Positions 1-10,033 of a DNA stretch of 64,000 nucleotides are shown here, in pieces. Origin of the DNA: Rhynchosporium graminicola (Eukaryota; Ascomycota; Leotiomycetes; Helotiales; Ploettnerulaceae); contig FJUW01000075.1 in assembly GCA_900074885.1 (NCBI GenBank), positions 95,859-159,858 on the forward strand. Direction: 5' to 3'. The translations under genes and the position numbers were made by a program. How positions within the stretch are numbered: the first letter of the stretch is position 1; every line of letters starts with the position of its first letter. Below the pieces are notes generated by a model. That model made no database searches, was not told where the DNA came from, and saw nothing but the letters and a program-made list of their open reading frames with translations.

Positions 1-484
1 AATATTATTTATTTAATAAATATATCGTTTCGGATATACTCCTAAGTTAATTATATCCGATTAAGGAGCTTAGTTAGTCTTATCTTTCTAGTAAGAGTTT
101 TACTATATAATTAGAGTTAAGGTTAAGCTCTCTATCTCTTTCTACTAGTAAACTAATAGATAAATAGAGATTATAAATTAGTATATTAACTAATACCTTA
201 GACCTTTCGTTAATTACTACTAAAGTAACTAAGGCGAACTACTACTAATAATAGACCGCGCTTAAGTAACCCTACCTTATAACTCTATCGGTATAGCGCT
301 ATATACCTTTAAATATAATATACTATTATAGAATAGCTAAGACTAGAAGTAACTTACAAGATAGATACTATAAGAGAAGCTTAATTATACTAATACTAAA
401 TCTCTAGCTAAATATACTAAATCCGCTATTAAAGTTATAAAAGCTAATATACTAGCTACTTAGTATAAGATAAGCGCTATAACT

Positions 485-1003
485 AACCCGAAACGGCATA
501 GTATCGACTAAGAAGTTAGAGATAAGGTATTTCTCTCTATAAGGAACCTTAAGAATTATTAGCTAAGTAAGAAGTTATCTAGTCTCTAGGTAGGACTATA
601 CTAAGTCCTAGCTAAGATCGGATACTCTTATAAGCTAGATTTACTCCCGGGATCTTCTATATATAATATATTTACTTCTGAATTACTCTTTAAGGACTCG
701 GACGATCTATTACTAAGCTAAGAGTTACTAAACCTACCCCCGGAGGTTATCGCTACTTAAGAAGAGTAGGAGTTATAAGATATACTTACTATATAGCTCC
801 TAAGAAGTAATCTAAAGTATTAAGTTAACTAGCTAGACTACGACTCGGACTTAATATAGTATAACGCTTCTAACTTAATAGGTACTCCGTATAAGCTTAG
901 AGACTTCTACGCTACTAACTTAAGTAAACTTAGACCTCCGCGTAAACTAGATTAGTAGATTAAGGCTTAGGAAGACGGAATAAATAACTATAGTTACTTA
1001 GAA
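485..1003 (+). pseudogene. Gypsy integrase C-terminus and chromodomain, degenerate
   Basis: One plus-strand frame reads as a retroviral integrase tail (pattern R-D-K-V-F-L-S-I-R-N-L, then K-I-G-Y-S-Y-K-L-D-L) followed by a chromodomain-like block (L-K-Y-x-V-N-x-L-D-Y-D, then G-T-P-Y-K-L-R-D-F-Y-A). I count 15 in-frame stops. All are TAA or TAG and none is TGA. Many fall where Gln or Trp is expected, as in the chromodomain aromatic positions. That is what RIP does to CAA, CAG and TGG codons. The chromodomain places the element in the chromovirus branch of Ty3/Gypsy. Confidence 0.75.
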
Positions 1004-3020
1004 GATAATAAGCTATTATAGTTACTAGTATTAGAATTTATTACTAGGAATAATCCCTTGATTATACTCTATAATAATACTATATCTAAAACTCTACTTC
1101 TTTAACTACTTTTACTTTACTAGCTTTCTCCCCTAAGTTCTCCGGAGCTTCTAGTAAATCTAGAATATCTAGAACCAGAACTACTATATCTAACTCCTTA
1201 CTTAAATCTGCTAATATAGCCTTAGTAGTAGACTAAGTATAATAGCTAATCCTATAGGCTTTCTTCTTTAGAGAGGGTCCGGGAGTATCTAGATCCGACG
1301 CTATCTCTAAACTAGAAAGTAAATTCCTTTTTCCCTTAGTATTAGATATTATAGCCTTAAATATAGCTTTCTTCGTAAATTCCCGTATAATACTATTTAA
1401 TTCCTTTATCTACTTTAATACTATTTTAGCTATTAACTTAGACTTCGCCGAATCGACTATTAGAAGATCTAAATCCTATATCGCGTTAGTATCGTACTTN
1501 GATAATAAGCTATTATAGTTACTAGTATTAGAATTTATTACTAGGAATAATCCCTTGATTATACTCTATAATAATACTATATCTAAAACTCTACTTCTTT
1601 AACTACTTTTACTTTACTAGCTTTCTCCCCTAAGTTCTCCGGAGCTTCTAGTAAATCTAGAATATCTAGAACCAGAACTACTATATCTAACTCCTTACTT
1701 AAATCTACTAATATAGCCTTAGTAGTAGACTAAGTATAATAGCTAATCCTATAGGCTTTCTTCTTTAGAGAGGGTCCGGGAGTATCTAGATCCGACGCTA
1801 TCTCTAAACTAGAAAGTAAATTCCTATTTCCCTTAGTATTAGATATTATAGCCTTAAATATAGCTTTCTTCGTAAATTCCCGTATAATACTATTTAATTC
1901 CTTTATCTACTTTAATACTATTTTAGCTATTAACTTAGACTTCGCCGAATCGACTATTAGAAGATCTAAATCCTATATCGCGTTAGTATCGTACTTATAT
2001 CTAAGGGTTTAAGATCGCAACTTATTACCTTAATAAACTCTAACTCTTTAAATACTTTCTCTATAGAACGCCTTAAAGCTTAAGTCTCTACTAATTATAT
2101 AATAGTAATCTCTAACGTAGTAATAAGAGTAATAGATTTCGCGAGATAATAGATCCGATTAATAGCCTTATAGGTAGCTATAATACTACCCCGATTTAGC
2201 TCCGCGTCCTTAGCTTCGCTACTAGGAAGTAAATTAGATAAAATAATATACTCTATATTAATATAATTAAGTAACTATAACGCGTTAGTATATATAACTA
2301 CGTTTATATTTAAGTAACTTATATACTTATAACTGCTCTTTAATACCGAATAATACTTATAAAGCTTAGAGTTAAGCTTATTAAATAAGTATAAGAGTTC
2401 TAAAATAAGAGTATTATTATACTTTATCTTAAGGAAAGCGCGAATATATCGCAAGTAATATATATAATACGCTGCCGAAAGAGTACCGGCAGGAACTAGT
2501 AAAGGTACTATAGGAGTTAGTATTATAGATCCGTGAAACCCTTATACTATACTTAAAACTATCCCTAAAACTAAGATAAGAAACTTACTTATATTAAGAG
2601 AAGAGTTAATTAGGTCGATTGATATATAAGATTATAGTAGACTACTATAGTAGTTAGTAATAATACCTACTCTAGGAGCTATATCGCAGTCTAGGGAGAA
2701 TAAACTTATAAGTTAAAGTAGTTATCGCGGTTAAAAAGGAAAGGCTCTAATATTAATAAACCCCTTCCTTTATATACCTCACGCCCTACTTAAACTCGAC
2801 TCCTACTATAAATAGATAAATTAAATACCGCTTACTGCCTAATTTGGAAGCTATAACTAATATAGTACTATTATAGCGACGTAACTAGTTAGAACCTAAT
2901 AAAGAATTTACTACTACTAAAGAGCGGCTAGCGCCTATTACGCGAATATCGACGAAAACAGTTATAATAAAGACTAATTCTAGTATAAACTATAACCTTC
3001 CGAGCTTAGGGTCAAGCTCT
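1000..3020 (-). pseudogene. Antisense degenerate reading frame inside the Gypsy element
   Basis: The roughly 2 kb between the chromodomain and the polypurine tract reads poorly on the plus strand. On the minus strand, long stretches stay open apart from RIP-type TAA/TAG stops, for example about 2440-1985 and then, after a frame change, about 1980-1100. The implied protein is Lys-, Leu- and Ile-rich. It contains runs such as S-L-K-K-K-A-Y-R-I-S and F-T-K-K-A-I-F-K-A-I. I recognise no family. It may be an additional antisense gene of the retrotransposon, or an older nested insertion. Confidence 0.45.
1004..1997. repeat. Near-identical direct repeat of about 496 bp around an N
   Basis: Bases 1004-1499 recur at 1501-1997 with only a few differences (for example AAATCTGCTAA against AAATCTACTAA, and one single-base length difference). 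The copies are separated by one N at 1500. The arrangement suggests two contig ends carrying the same sequence that were joined without being merged. A real tandem duplication is less likely. Confidence 0.85.
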
Positions 3021-3039
3021 TCTTAGGGGGGGGGTAATA

Positions 3040-3305
3040 TGATAATAGCTCACCTGAATGTTATATAAGAAGAAGGATAGATAATAGGGCCTTAGTTCAT
3101 AGGTATCCCGGCAGAACTAGTATCCGACCTAGTACAGTATCGGACTAGTACCGGCATATGTATATAAGGTGCCTTGCACTCTATCTCTCTTCTTCTTCCT
3201 TCCTTATCTTTTTGTTTCCTTCGTAGTAGACTATATAAGATCGCTCTTAGCCTCCCTACTCGTTTATTCTTACTTGTATACCGCCTTGAGTCTTGTGTCG
3301 TTACA
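3040..3305 (+). repeat. 3' LTR of the Gypsy element
   Basis: The LTR starts with TGATAATAGCTCACC just after the G-rich polypurine tract and ends with TGTCGTTACA. The right limit is firm, because homology to the other retrotransposon restarts at 3306. The left limit is uncertain by a few bases. The 5' LTR is not in the window, so identity between the two LTRs cannot be judged. Confidence 0.7.
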
Positions 3306-5055
3306 AATAGTAGTATTAGAGAGCAGCGCCTTTTAGTATTAATAGAAACGCTTTATTATACTCCTCCGGTAGAATCTCGGCTCTTAAGTAGGCGTCGTAG
3401 AATATTCTGACCTTATTACTAAAGCTATCTCCGTCTCCCTTGAATTTCATCTCTTCTAGAAATATACGAGAGAAGCTAGCGATCTCCTTTCTATACGACT
3501 TCTCTTTCTCCTTCTATACTATATTATAGTACTCTACCTCTCCTCCTCTAGCTCCTTAGTAGCTATCTCCTCCTCCTCCTCCTCCTTAGTGGCCTTCTCC
3601 TCTTTAGTAGCTATCTCCTCCTTAGTAGCTTCCTTCTCCTCTAGCTCCTCCTCCTCTACTCTCTGTATTCTTCGGTATATACTTTCTATAGTATCGCTAC
3701 TCTTCTCTATTCTGATTAGAGGAGGTCTCTTTATATTATTATACTCCTTCAGTAGAATCTTAGTCTTATTATAGAGGTTTATAGTATTCTTTATCAAAGT
3801 CGAATTCGCTAACAGGAGGTAAGCCGAGTGTAGTATAGCGTCTTTATCGCAGTCTATAGAACTCCTTCTTTAATCTCTTATACTCTAATTCGTCTTATTA
3901 AGTAGCTATATTATTTATTATCTTCTTCTCTCTCTTATCTCGCTATTACTACGCAGATATCTGCTTCTCTAGTACTAGTAGGTTTAATACTATATACTAT
4001 AGCTATATAGAGAGTATCTTCTCTCTTGCTATACTCTCTAGCTCCTTTAAGAACTAACTACTACGTATAGTATTCTATAGAGTATATAGAAGCTTATATA
4101 GCTCCTGCGCAGGTTCGTTGCCTTCTTTAATAAATATACCTTTAGTAAATAGGGTGAATATAAGGTTATTATTTAACGATTTCTTAATAGACTTGAAAGA
4201 GTCTACTATCTAACTTTCGTAGATCTCTATAAATAAGGAGTATAAGGGTCTATCTATGTAGTTAGAGCTCTTAATTTATCTGATAAGACCTTCTCCTTGT
4301 TTTCGTAAAGTCTCCGGGTCTAGTGAGTCCTTACCGGAGTTCGCAGGTATGTCGAAAGTACTAACCTCGGGGGTATTATTATCTCTTATTATATTAAAAG
4401 TCTAATTCGTATAAGTGTTTTAGTGCTATTCCGAGGTTATTTGGAATAGTAGTTATAAAGTTATTCTTAAGTGTTATATAGGAAGCGCTAGCGTAGCGCG
4501 TTTCTTTGACTTCGAGTTTTCGGCGTAACTTAAAAGCGCGTTAAGTCGGGTTACGGTAGTAATCGAAGTATGTAGAAGGTAAGTACGTAGAAAGTAATAG
4601 TAGTATAATATGCTAGAATTCGAATCCTTTAACCGTATCGCAGGTAGAATCCAGGTAAATTATCTTAGTAATTCAAGTTAAATAGTAAAGAGGAGACCGT
4701 ATCTTCCCTAGTACTTAAGCTATTACTATAGTAGATATCTCTACTCTTCGAGAAGATTACCAGCGCGCTCTTTTCAGTAGTCGGAATTCTTAGAATCTAA
4801 GAATTTGACTGCTTTTAAAGAGTGAAATGATCTATACGTCTATTGATCAATATTAGTATCACTCTATTGTAGTACGTATAATCAAGTAGTCTGCGTGAGC
4901 TAAAGTACAGTGATAATAGTAGTAGTATTATCTATTATATCGTGGCTGTCTTTCCTAGGTAGTCGAGACTCCGGAAGGGAGATATATCTGGCCGGCTAAA
5001 CCCCGGCGCAGATACTCGACTAACACGTGACTATGGACTAACATATGGACCAACA
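3306..5055 (-). mobile_element. Left inverted copy of a gag/pol LTR retrotransposon, 5' LTR plus gag
   Basis: Read on the minus strand, this segment matches the element starting at 58999 in long blocks. Examples are the GCCGGCTAAACCCCGG block near 4991-5006 and the Glu/Lys-rich gag section near 3534-3700. The differences are mostly C/T or G/A transitions. The LTR begins at 5055 (TGTTGGTCCATA on the minus strand). The gag part is cut at 3305/3306 by the Gypsy insertion. The last 24 bases of the LTR side hold a 12-base unit twice (5032-5043 and 5044-5055), which is single in the right copy. Confidence 0.8.
3534..3797 (-). pseudogene. gag-like fragment with Glu/Lys-rich repeats
   Basis: This is an 87-codon open piece of the retrotransposon gag frame. 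Its C-terminal half is built of short A-T-K-E-E and E-E-E-E-I units from codon-level repeats. The same region in the right copy (about 60230-60520) is also Glu/Lys-rich but differs in repeat number, so the tract has expanded or contracted between copies. The upstream gag frame is broken by RIP stops. It is not a host gene. Confidence 0.55.
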
Positions 5056-5467
5056 TATTCAAACGGCTTTAACGTTCCAAAACGTCTTCATTCCACCGCC
5101 GTTTTGGTCGCGAGAACCCATGGCAAATATGGCTGTCGGAAACCAGACCTTCTTTCAATACGACCAATATGTTGGATCCACGGCTGCCATTGTATGGGCA
5201 ACCACGCTTTGGATAAAAGCGCGCAAGCAAAACATGACGTTGAATAACTGGCTGTGGCTCGCGGGAGAGATCTTCGGAATTTCGATTGTTGCTGGACCCG
5301 GAGCGGCGTGGGTATCTTTGATTTGGAATCGAGATGAACTGATATTGAATGATGATGAACTTTTCTCGAATGTTGACGTTCAGGGTCGGACTGATAATGT
5401 GATCGACACGAGCGGGGAAGCTGAACACATTATGGAGGGACAAGATCTGGTCGAACATAACGAATGA
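5045..5467 (+). pseudogene. 5'-truncated multi-pass membrane protein, start provided by an LTR
   Basis: The open frame codes for 140 residues. The first three codons and part of the fourth (5045-5055) are the terminal bases of the inverted LTR, so host sequence starts only at 5056. The next in-frame ATG is at 5120. Two hydrophobic segments are visible: residues about 47-60, and about 69-95, which holds a G-P-G-A-A-W turn followed by W-N-R-D-E. An acidic, polar tail follows. This looks like the C-terminal end of a multi-pass membrane protein whose 5' part was cut off by the retrotransposon. I do not recognise the family with confidence. It could still be expressed from the LTR as a short two-helix protein. 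Confidence 0.5.
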
Positions 5468-6873
5468 GTTAATCAGTCGTGCGAGGGCTTCTGGTCGAAA
5501 ATCGAGGTCGTTCTCCGTCTTCGCACTTTCTTCCAGCGCGGTTGATTAATTGAAGAATTCATTCGTCATCCCAACACTACCGACCGAGCAATTCGATGGA
5601 CTGACCTAGTGACCACTCTGCTGTCAAGCCATGCTACCCACCTGGGTGACCTGATTGCCCGCCTATCGAGATCTGCTTGTTTGTTTTGCCGTACCACACT
5701 ACGACCCTTTCTTTGGAAATTTTCGAGAATACCTACCTCTTTTGCGACGATGCTGAGTAGAATGCTTTCACGATCTCGACTTGGGGCTGGTGATACCATC
5801 TGATGGTTGCTACTACTCATGCCCTACCTAATGATACTTACTACACACAGTAAGCGGAGCGGAGCTACCAAATGCTTATTTACACGCAATCACATTACCG
5901 CCTCCCTCCCTTCTCCCCCTCAAATATTCAACAGCCTAAACAAACAAACAAAAGACATTTTCCCTTCTCCCTCTCACGCAGTGTGAAATCATAAAGCTTG
6001 GAATAAAATTTAAACCCAATTAGGGTGCTTGCTTATCAGATCAGATCACATATCACAAAACCCACATCTCGCACCGACTATCTCCCGAGCGCCCCCCCCT
6101 TCCCCTCATGGTCCTCCGGATAAAATGCTGCTCTGCTGCCTGCGTGCATGCATCCCGTCAAAGAACAGAACGATCCTCCTCTCCTTTTGGGATTTGGGGG
6201 CATCAGATCCGTCATTTACCCCACACGTAACGTACATACTCCGCATTTGCCATTTCCCCCGCCAAGACCACACTTTTCGCCCACGATCCTGCCCGTACGC
6301 ACTGTAACGGCAGCGGAATCTGGCTGGCTTTCACAGTACGTACTGGAGATCCGGGGGATGATTACTCCAGAGTCCGGAAAGAGGGGGATATATATGGAGC
6401 GCATCACATCGTACTGCACTGCACTGCACTGCACGGCACAGCATCGGAGGCGAGGGGGTTGTTGGATGGATGGATGGATGGATGGATGGATATTATTCGT
6501 GCGCGTGTGGGAATACGGGGGAGGGGAGGGAAGGGAGATGGGATATAGGCACGCGGTATGTATGCGATGATGATGTTGGTTGTGGAGGAATGAGTGAGTG
6601 CCGGTTTCTGGGTGGGCAAGTAACTAACTAACTACGTAATCTATGTTTCTAGAACGGGAGGGGATGGAGAGGATGAAGAGATAGAGGAGAGGAGAGGAGA
6701 GGAGAGGAGAGGAGATGCTCCGGATGGACAAGTTGCGTGAATTTTTGTGGTTGGATGGGTGGAGGTAGGTATATAATAAGTCATGGGACTGTCCACTGTA
6801 GATGGGGCCGGACGCAACCTCAACGTTTTAATCTTTTTATACTTTTTTTTGTGTTGGATTCTAATCCGTCGAG
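5468..6873. other. Intergenic region with simple repeats
   Basis: I see no supportable gene here. The region holds a CACTG-type repeat (6413-6435), a GGAT repeat (6463-6490) and a GGAGA repeat (6685-6714). It probably includes the promoter and leader of the alpha-galactosidase gene. Short open frames occur on both strands with no coding character. Confidence 0.6.
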
Positions 6874-6987
6874 ATGCGTCGTTCTGTATTTCTCGGCTTC
6901 GTTGCTGTCAGGGCGGTATCATGTCTTGTTCTGCCAGATAACGTCGGAAAATTGCCTGCACTAGGATGGAATTCCTGGGTTCGTTCG

Positions 6988-7064
<77 letters not shown>

Positions 7065-8593
7065 GTTCCTCACGATTCGAACCTTCCCTTTCCCCCTCTG
7101 AAAAAAAAAGAAAAAAAAAAAGAAAACTAACCCTCTTTCCTCTTCTTCCCAGAACGCATATTTCTGCGACGTCAACCAAGCCAAGATCCTCCAAGCCGCC
7201 AACGCCATCGTCGACCTCGGCTTCAAAGCCGCGGGCTACGAATATGTGATTCTCGACGACTGCTGGTCCGAGAAAGGCGGTCGCGATCCCGTGACGTCGC
7301 GTCTCGTGCCTGATCTGGCGAAGTTTCCGGATGCGATGAAGGGCACGGCGGATCAGGTACATGCGTTGGGGTTGAAGTATGGGATGTATAGTAGTGCGGG
7401 GACGATGACTTGTGGGCGATATCCTGGGAGTTTGGGGTATGAGGCTATCGATGCGCAGACTTTTGCGGAGTGGGGGGTGGATTATTTGAAGGTTGGTGGA
7501 AACCCTCTCCCACTACGGATGTGACTGTGTTTGGGTTTGTGCTAAGTGTCAAGTAGTATGATAACTGTTTCCCGGCCCCGGAATGGATCGATGATTGTTT
7601 CGCCTGTAATGGCGATCCGAATTTCGATAGGATTGGAAAGGTCAACGGGAGTTGCACTGCTGCGACGCCGGTTACGGGATATTATTCTTGGAACAATACC
7701 AGTCCTTTCTGTGCTTATGAGTTCCCGGTTGATGGGATTGATTACTCGGCGAAGAAGACGGCGCTGAAGTTTCAGATTATGGAGAGGGAGTTGCTGGCGC
7801 AGAATAGGACCATTCTATACAGTTTGTGCGAGTGGGGTATGTTTCAACATGAATCTACGAGTGAGAGGATATCTGTGTGCTGATGTTGATTTGTAGGTGT
7901 TGATCAGGTTTGGACTTGGGGCAATGCTACAGGTAACTCTTGGCGCATGTCGAATGATATCGGCTTTGGGACTGGTCAGTGACATGACATGAAACGTACC
8001 CCCAACATACAGCTCGCTAACCTTTCCAAGCTTCCTGGGGCCGCATCCTAGAGATTCTCAATGTCAACTCCTTCTTACTGGACTGGACCGACTTCTGGGG
8101 CCGTAACGACCCTGACATGTTGGAGGTCGGGAATGGCCTCGCCATTGAGCAAGAACGCACCCATTTCGCCCTCTGGGCCATCATGAAGGGACCTCTCCTC
8201 CTCGGAACCGATCTCACGAAACTCCGCCCCGAGCAAATCGCCCTCCTCCAAAACAAGTACCTCCTGGCATTCAACCAAGACCCCATCATCGGCAAACCCG
8301 CCCGGCCGTACAAGTGGGGTGTCAACCCCGATTATACATTCAACAGCTCGGTTCCGGCGATGTATTGGTCTGGCGCTTCTAGTAATGGGACGATCGTTGC
8401 TTTGATGAATCCCTTGAATCAGTCGAAGACGATGGAGGCGGTGTTTAGTGAAGTGCCGCAGTTGAAGGATGGGGGGACGTATCAGGTGACGAGTGTTTGG
8501 GACGGGGCCGATTTGGGATGTCAGGAGGGGAGGGTGAATGTGACGCTGAATGCGCTTGATACCGCGGTGTACTTGTTCGGTGCAGAATGCTAG
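6874..8593 (+). CDS. Secreted alpha-galactosidase, glycoside hydrolase family 27
   Basis: The enzyme removes terminal alpha-1,6-linked galactose from melibiose-type oligosaccharides and galactomannan outside the cell. My model has five exons: 6874-6978, 7153-7491, 7557-7836, 7897-7974 and 8031-8593. All introns are GT-AG with consistent phase, giving 454 residues. A signal peptide opens the protein and is followed closely by the family start L-G-W-N-S-W. The nucleophile is Asp150 in K-Y-D-N-C, and intron 2 falls between that Lys and Tyr. The acid/base lies in N-D-P-D-M near residue 294. The C-terminal domain is the usual beta-sandwich region with several N-glycosylation sequons. Intron 1 is unusually long (174 nt) because of a CT microsatellite and A-rich tracts. 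Confidence 0.93.
6992..7062. repeat. (CT)n microsatellite inside intron 1 of the GH27 gene
   Basis: About 35 uninterrupted CT units lie just downstream of the intron 1 donor. A-rich stretches and then the CAG acceptor follow. The length is likely to vary between strains. The tract is pyrimidine-rich on the sense strand, like an oversized polypyrimidine tract. Confidence 0.95.
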
Positions 8594-10033
8594 ACGACGT
8601 AGGATGTCCGAGCAATGGGACATTCGAACAGCGTTGTAGATGAGTGAGTTGAGTTGAGTTGAAGTTGAGTTGATTCCGAGGTAGTACTCAACTCAGAGTT
8701 TCTCGGAATATACTCAACGTCCGCGAGCCATATTTAATACTACGTTGAATCCGAAGAAGAAGAAGGAGAAGAAATGTGAACACACGGTCCTAGCTGGGTC
8801 TTCGGAAGCCATTCTCGCGAACGTGCTCGCTAGAAGAAGCAACAGTCGATCCGAAGTAATGCCACAATTATGCATTCATATATTTACACATGATTAGGTT
8901 GCACATTTCTGCTAGGGATGTCATCGACAACTTTGAAATCATCCATCGATGCCTTTGGAGATGGTTCCGGTGGCAAGCCTGTGAACGTCGTGGCGGTGTG
9001 TGGCGAGTGCTTACTGTGATCATGTGATCATGGTCACCAACTGCGGGGGCAAATACCATATACCATACATATACCAAGCCGGAGCATGTCCGTCTACTAC
9101 TTGCCGTCAATGGCGTCCCTGCCAATATCGGGATCGGGTCATCTCTTCGTGGCTGGCTGGCTTGGCTTGGCTGGACTGGCTGGCGGCCATGGCCATCCCA
9201 GAAGCACGTCAGATTGGGCCATGTCCTTCATGCATGGCACGTGACTCGAAACTGCGCCCTTGCCAAGTGCTTGCTTGTCAGGTGCAGGCATCTCACAGGC
9301 ATCTCACTCAGTACACACTTGGCACATATCTATCTATCAGCAGCCAACAATTTGACTCCATTCCGAGTCCTGACACGTGCCAACCCAGTTGACGGGATCT
9401 CGGAATCTCTCAGCCAGTCAGAATATCCGACATACCGCGTATGCCTGCGACCGGCAGATCAGGAGTGATTACATAATCCAAGCTGACTCTTATCACCATA
9501 CCAGATAGCAAGCAGTACTTACTGTACAGTACAGTACAGTACTTACTAGGGAGTAGGTCGGTCTGCGTGCACGCCATGGCTGACATCGCTTGGTCGGCCA
9601 CTGATGTTCAGGTATTTGCATGGTAAGGCATGGCAAAGCATGGCAAAGCGGAGACTGACTGACTGACTGACGCGCATCTCCCTGGATACCTGAGGTATCA
9701 ACCTGATCTACGTGGTAGGGGTGTGATCCCACTATCCCACTATCCCACCATCCATCCCACTATCGATACCGGGAGACATGAACACGGAACCTGGCAGTAC
9801 CAATACAAGTAAGTACGAGTACAAGTACAAGTACCAGTACCCCCATCACTGGTTCGCGCCGCTGGGGATCCATTCATTGTTCTTCCATAGCTTCTCGCTT
9901 CCCCTCCCCTCCCTCCTTTCCCCCTTCCCTTCCCTTCCCTTCCCTTCCCTCACAATATCACAATATCACAACACCACAACACCACGCCTTTCCCAGGCCC
10001 CTATCTATCTCGAGTCACCCTCACCCCAAACGA
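8594..10033. other. Intergenic region between GH27 and the P-type ATPase
   Basis: I see no supportable gene. Short repeats are present: TTGAG units (8640-8670), TACAG units (9524-9542), GACT units (9650-9671) and CTTCC units (about 9917-9950). The last 150 bases are pyrimidine- and CA-rich, as expected for the leader of the ATPase gene. Confidence 0.6.

Larger units (their letters stand above)
1..3305 (+). mobile_element. Ty3/Gypsy chromovirus, 3' part, RIP-mutated
   Basis: This is the 3' end of a Gypsy-type LTR retrotransposon; its 5' part lies outside the window. In order it shows an integrase C-terminal domain and chromodomain (about 485-1003), about 2 kb of further sequence, a polypurine tract (G run near 3026-3034) and a 3' LTR ending in CA at 3305. 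CpA and TpG are almost absent, while CpG is kept, which is the expected result of RIP. No protein can be made from it. The element sits inside the gag region of a second, oppositely oriented element, because sequence homologous to the right-hand copy resumes at 3306. Confidence 0.85.

Noticed and set aside
5566..5820. Overlapping open frames on both strands
   Set aside because: Similar length on both strands, no protein-like composition and no motif.
6861..7362. Minus-strand frames with Arg-Glu repeats over GH27 intron 1
   Set aside because: The repeats are the CT microsatellite read on the other strand. The plus strand is clearly GH27.
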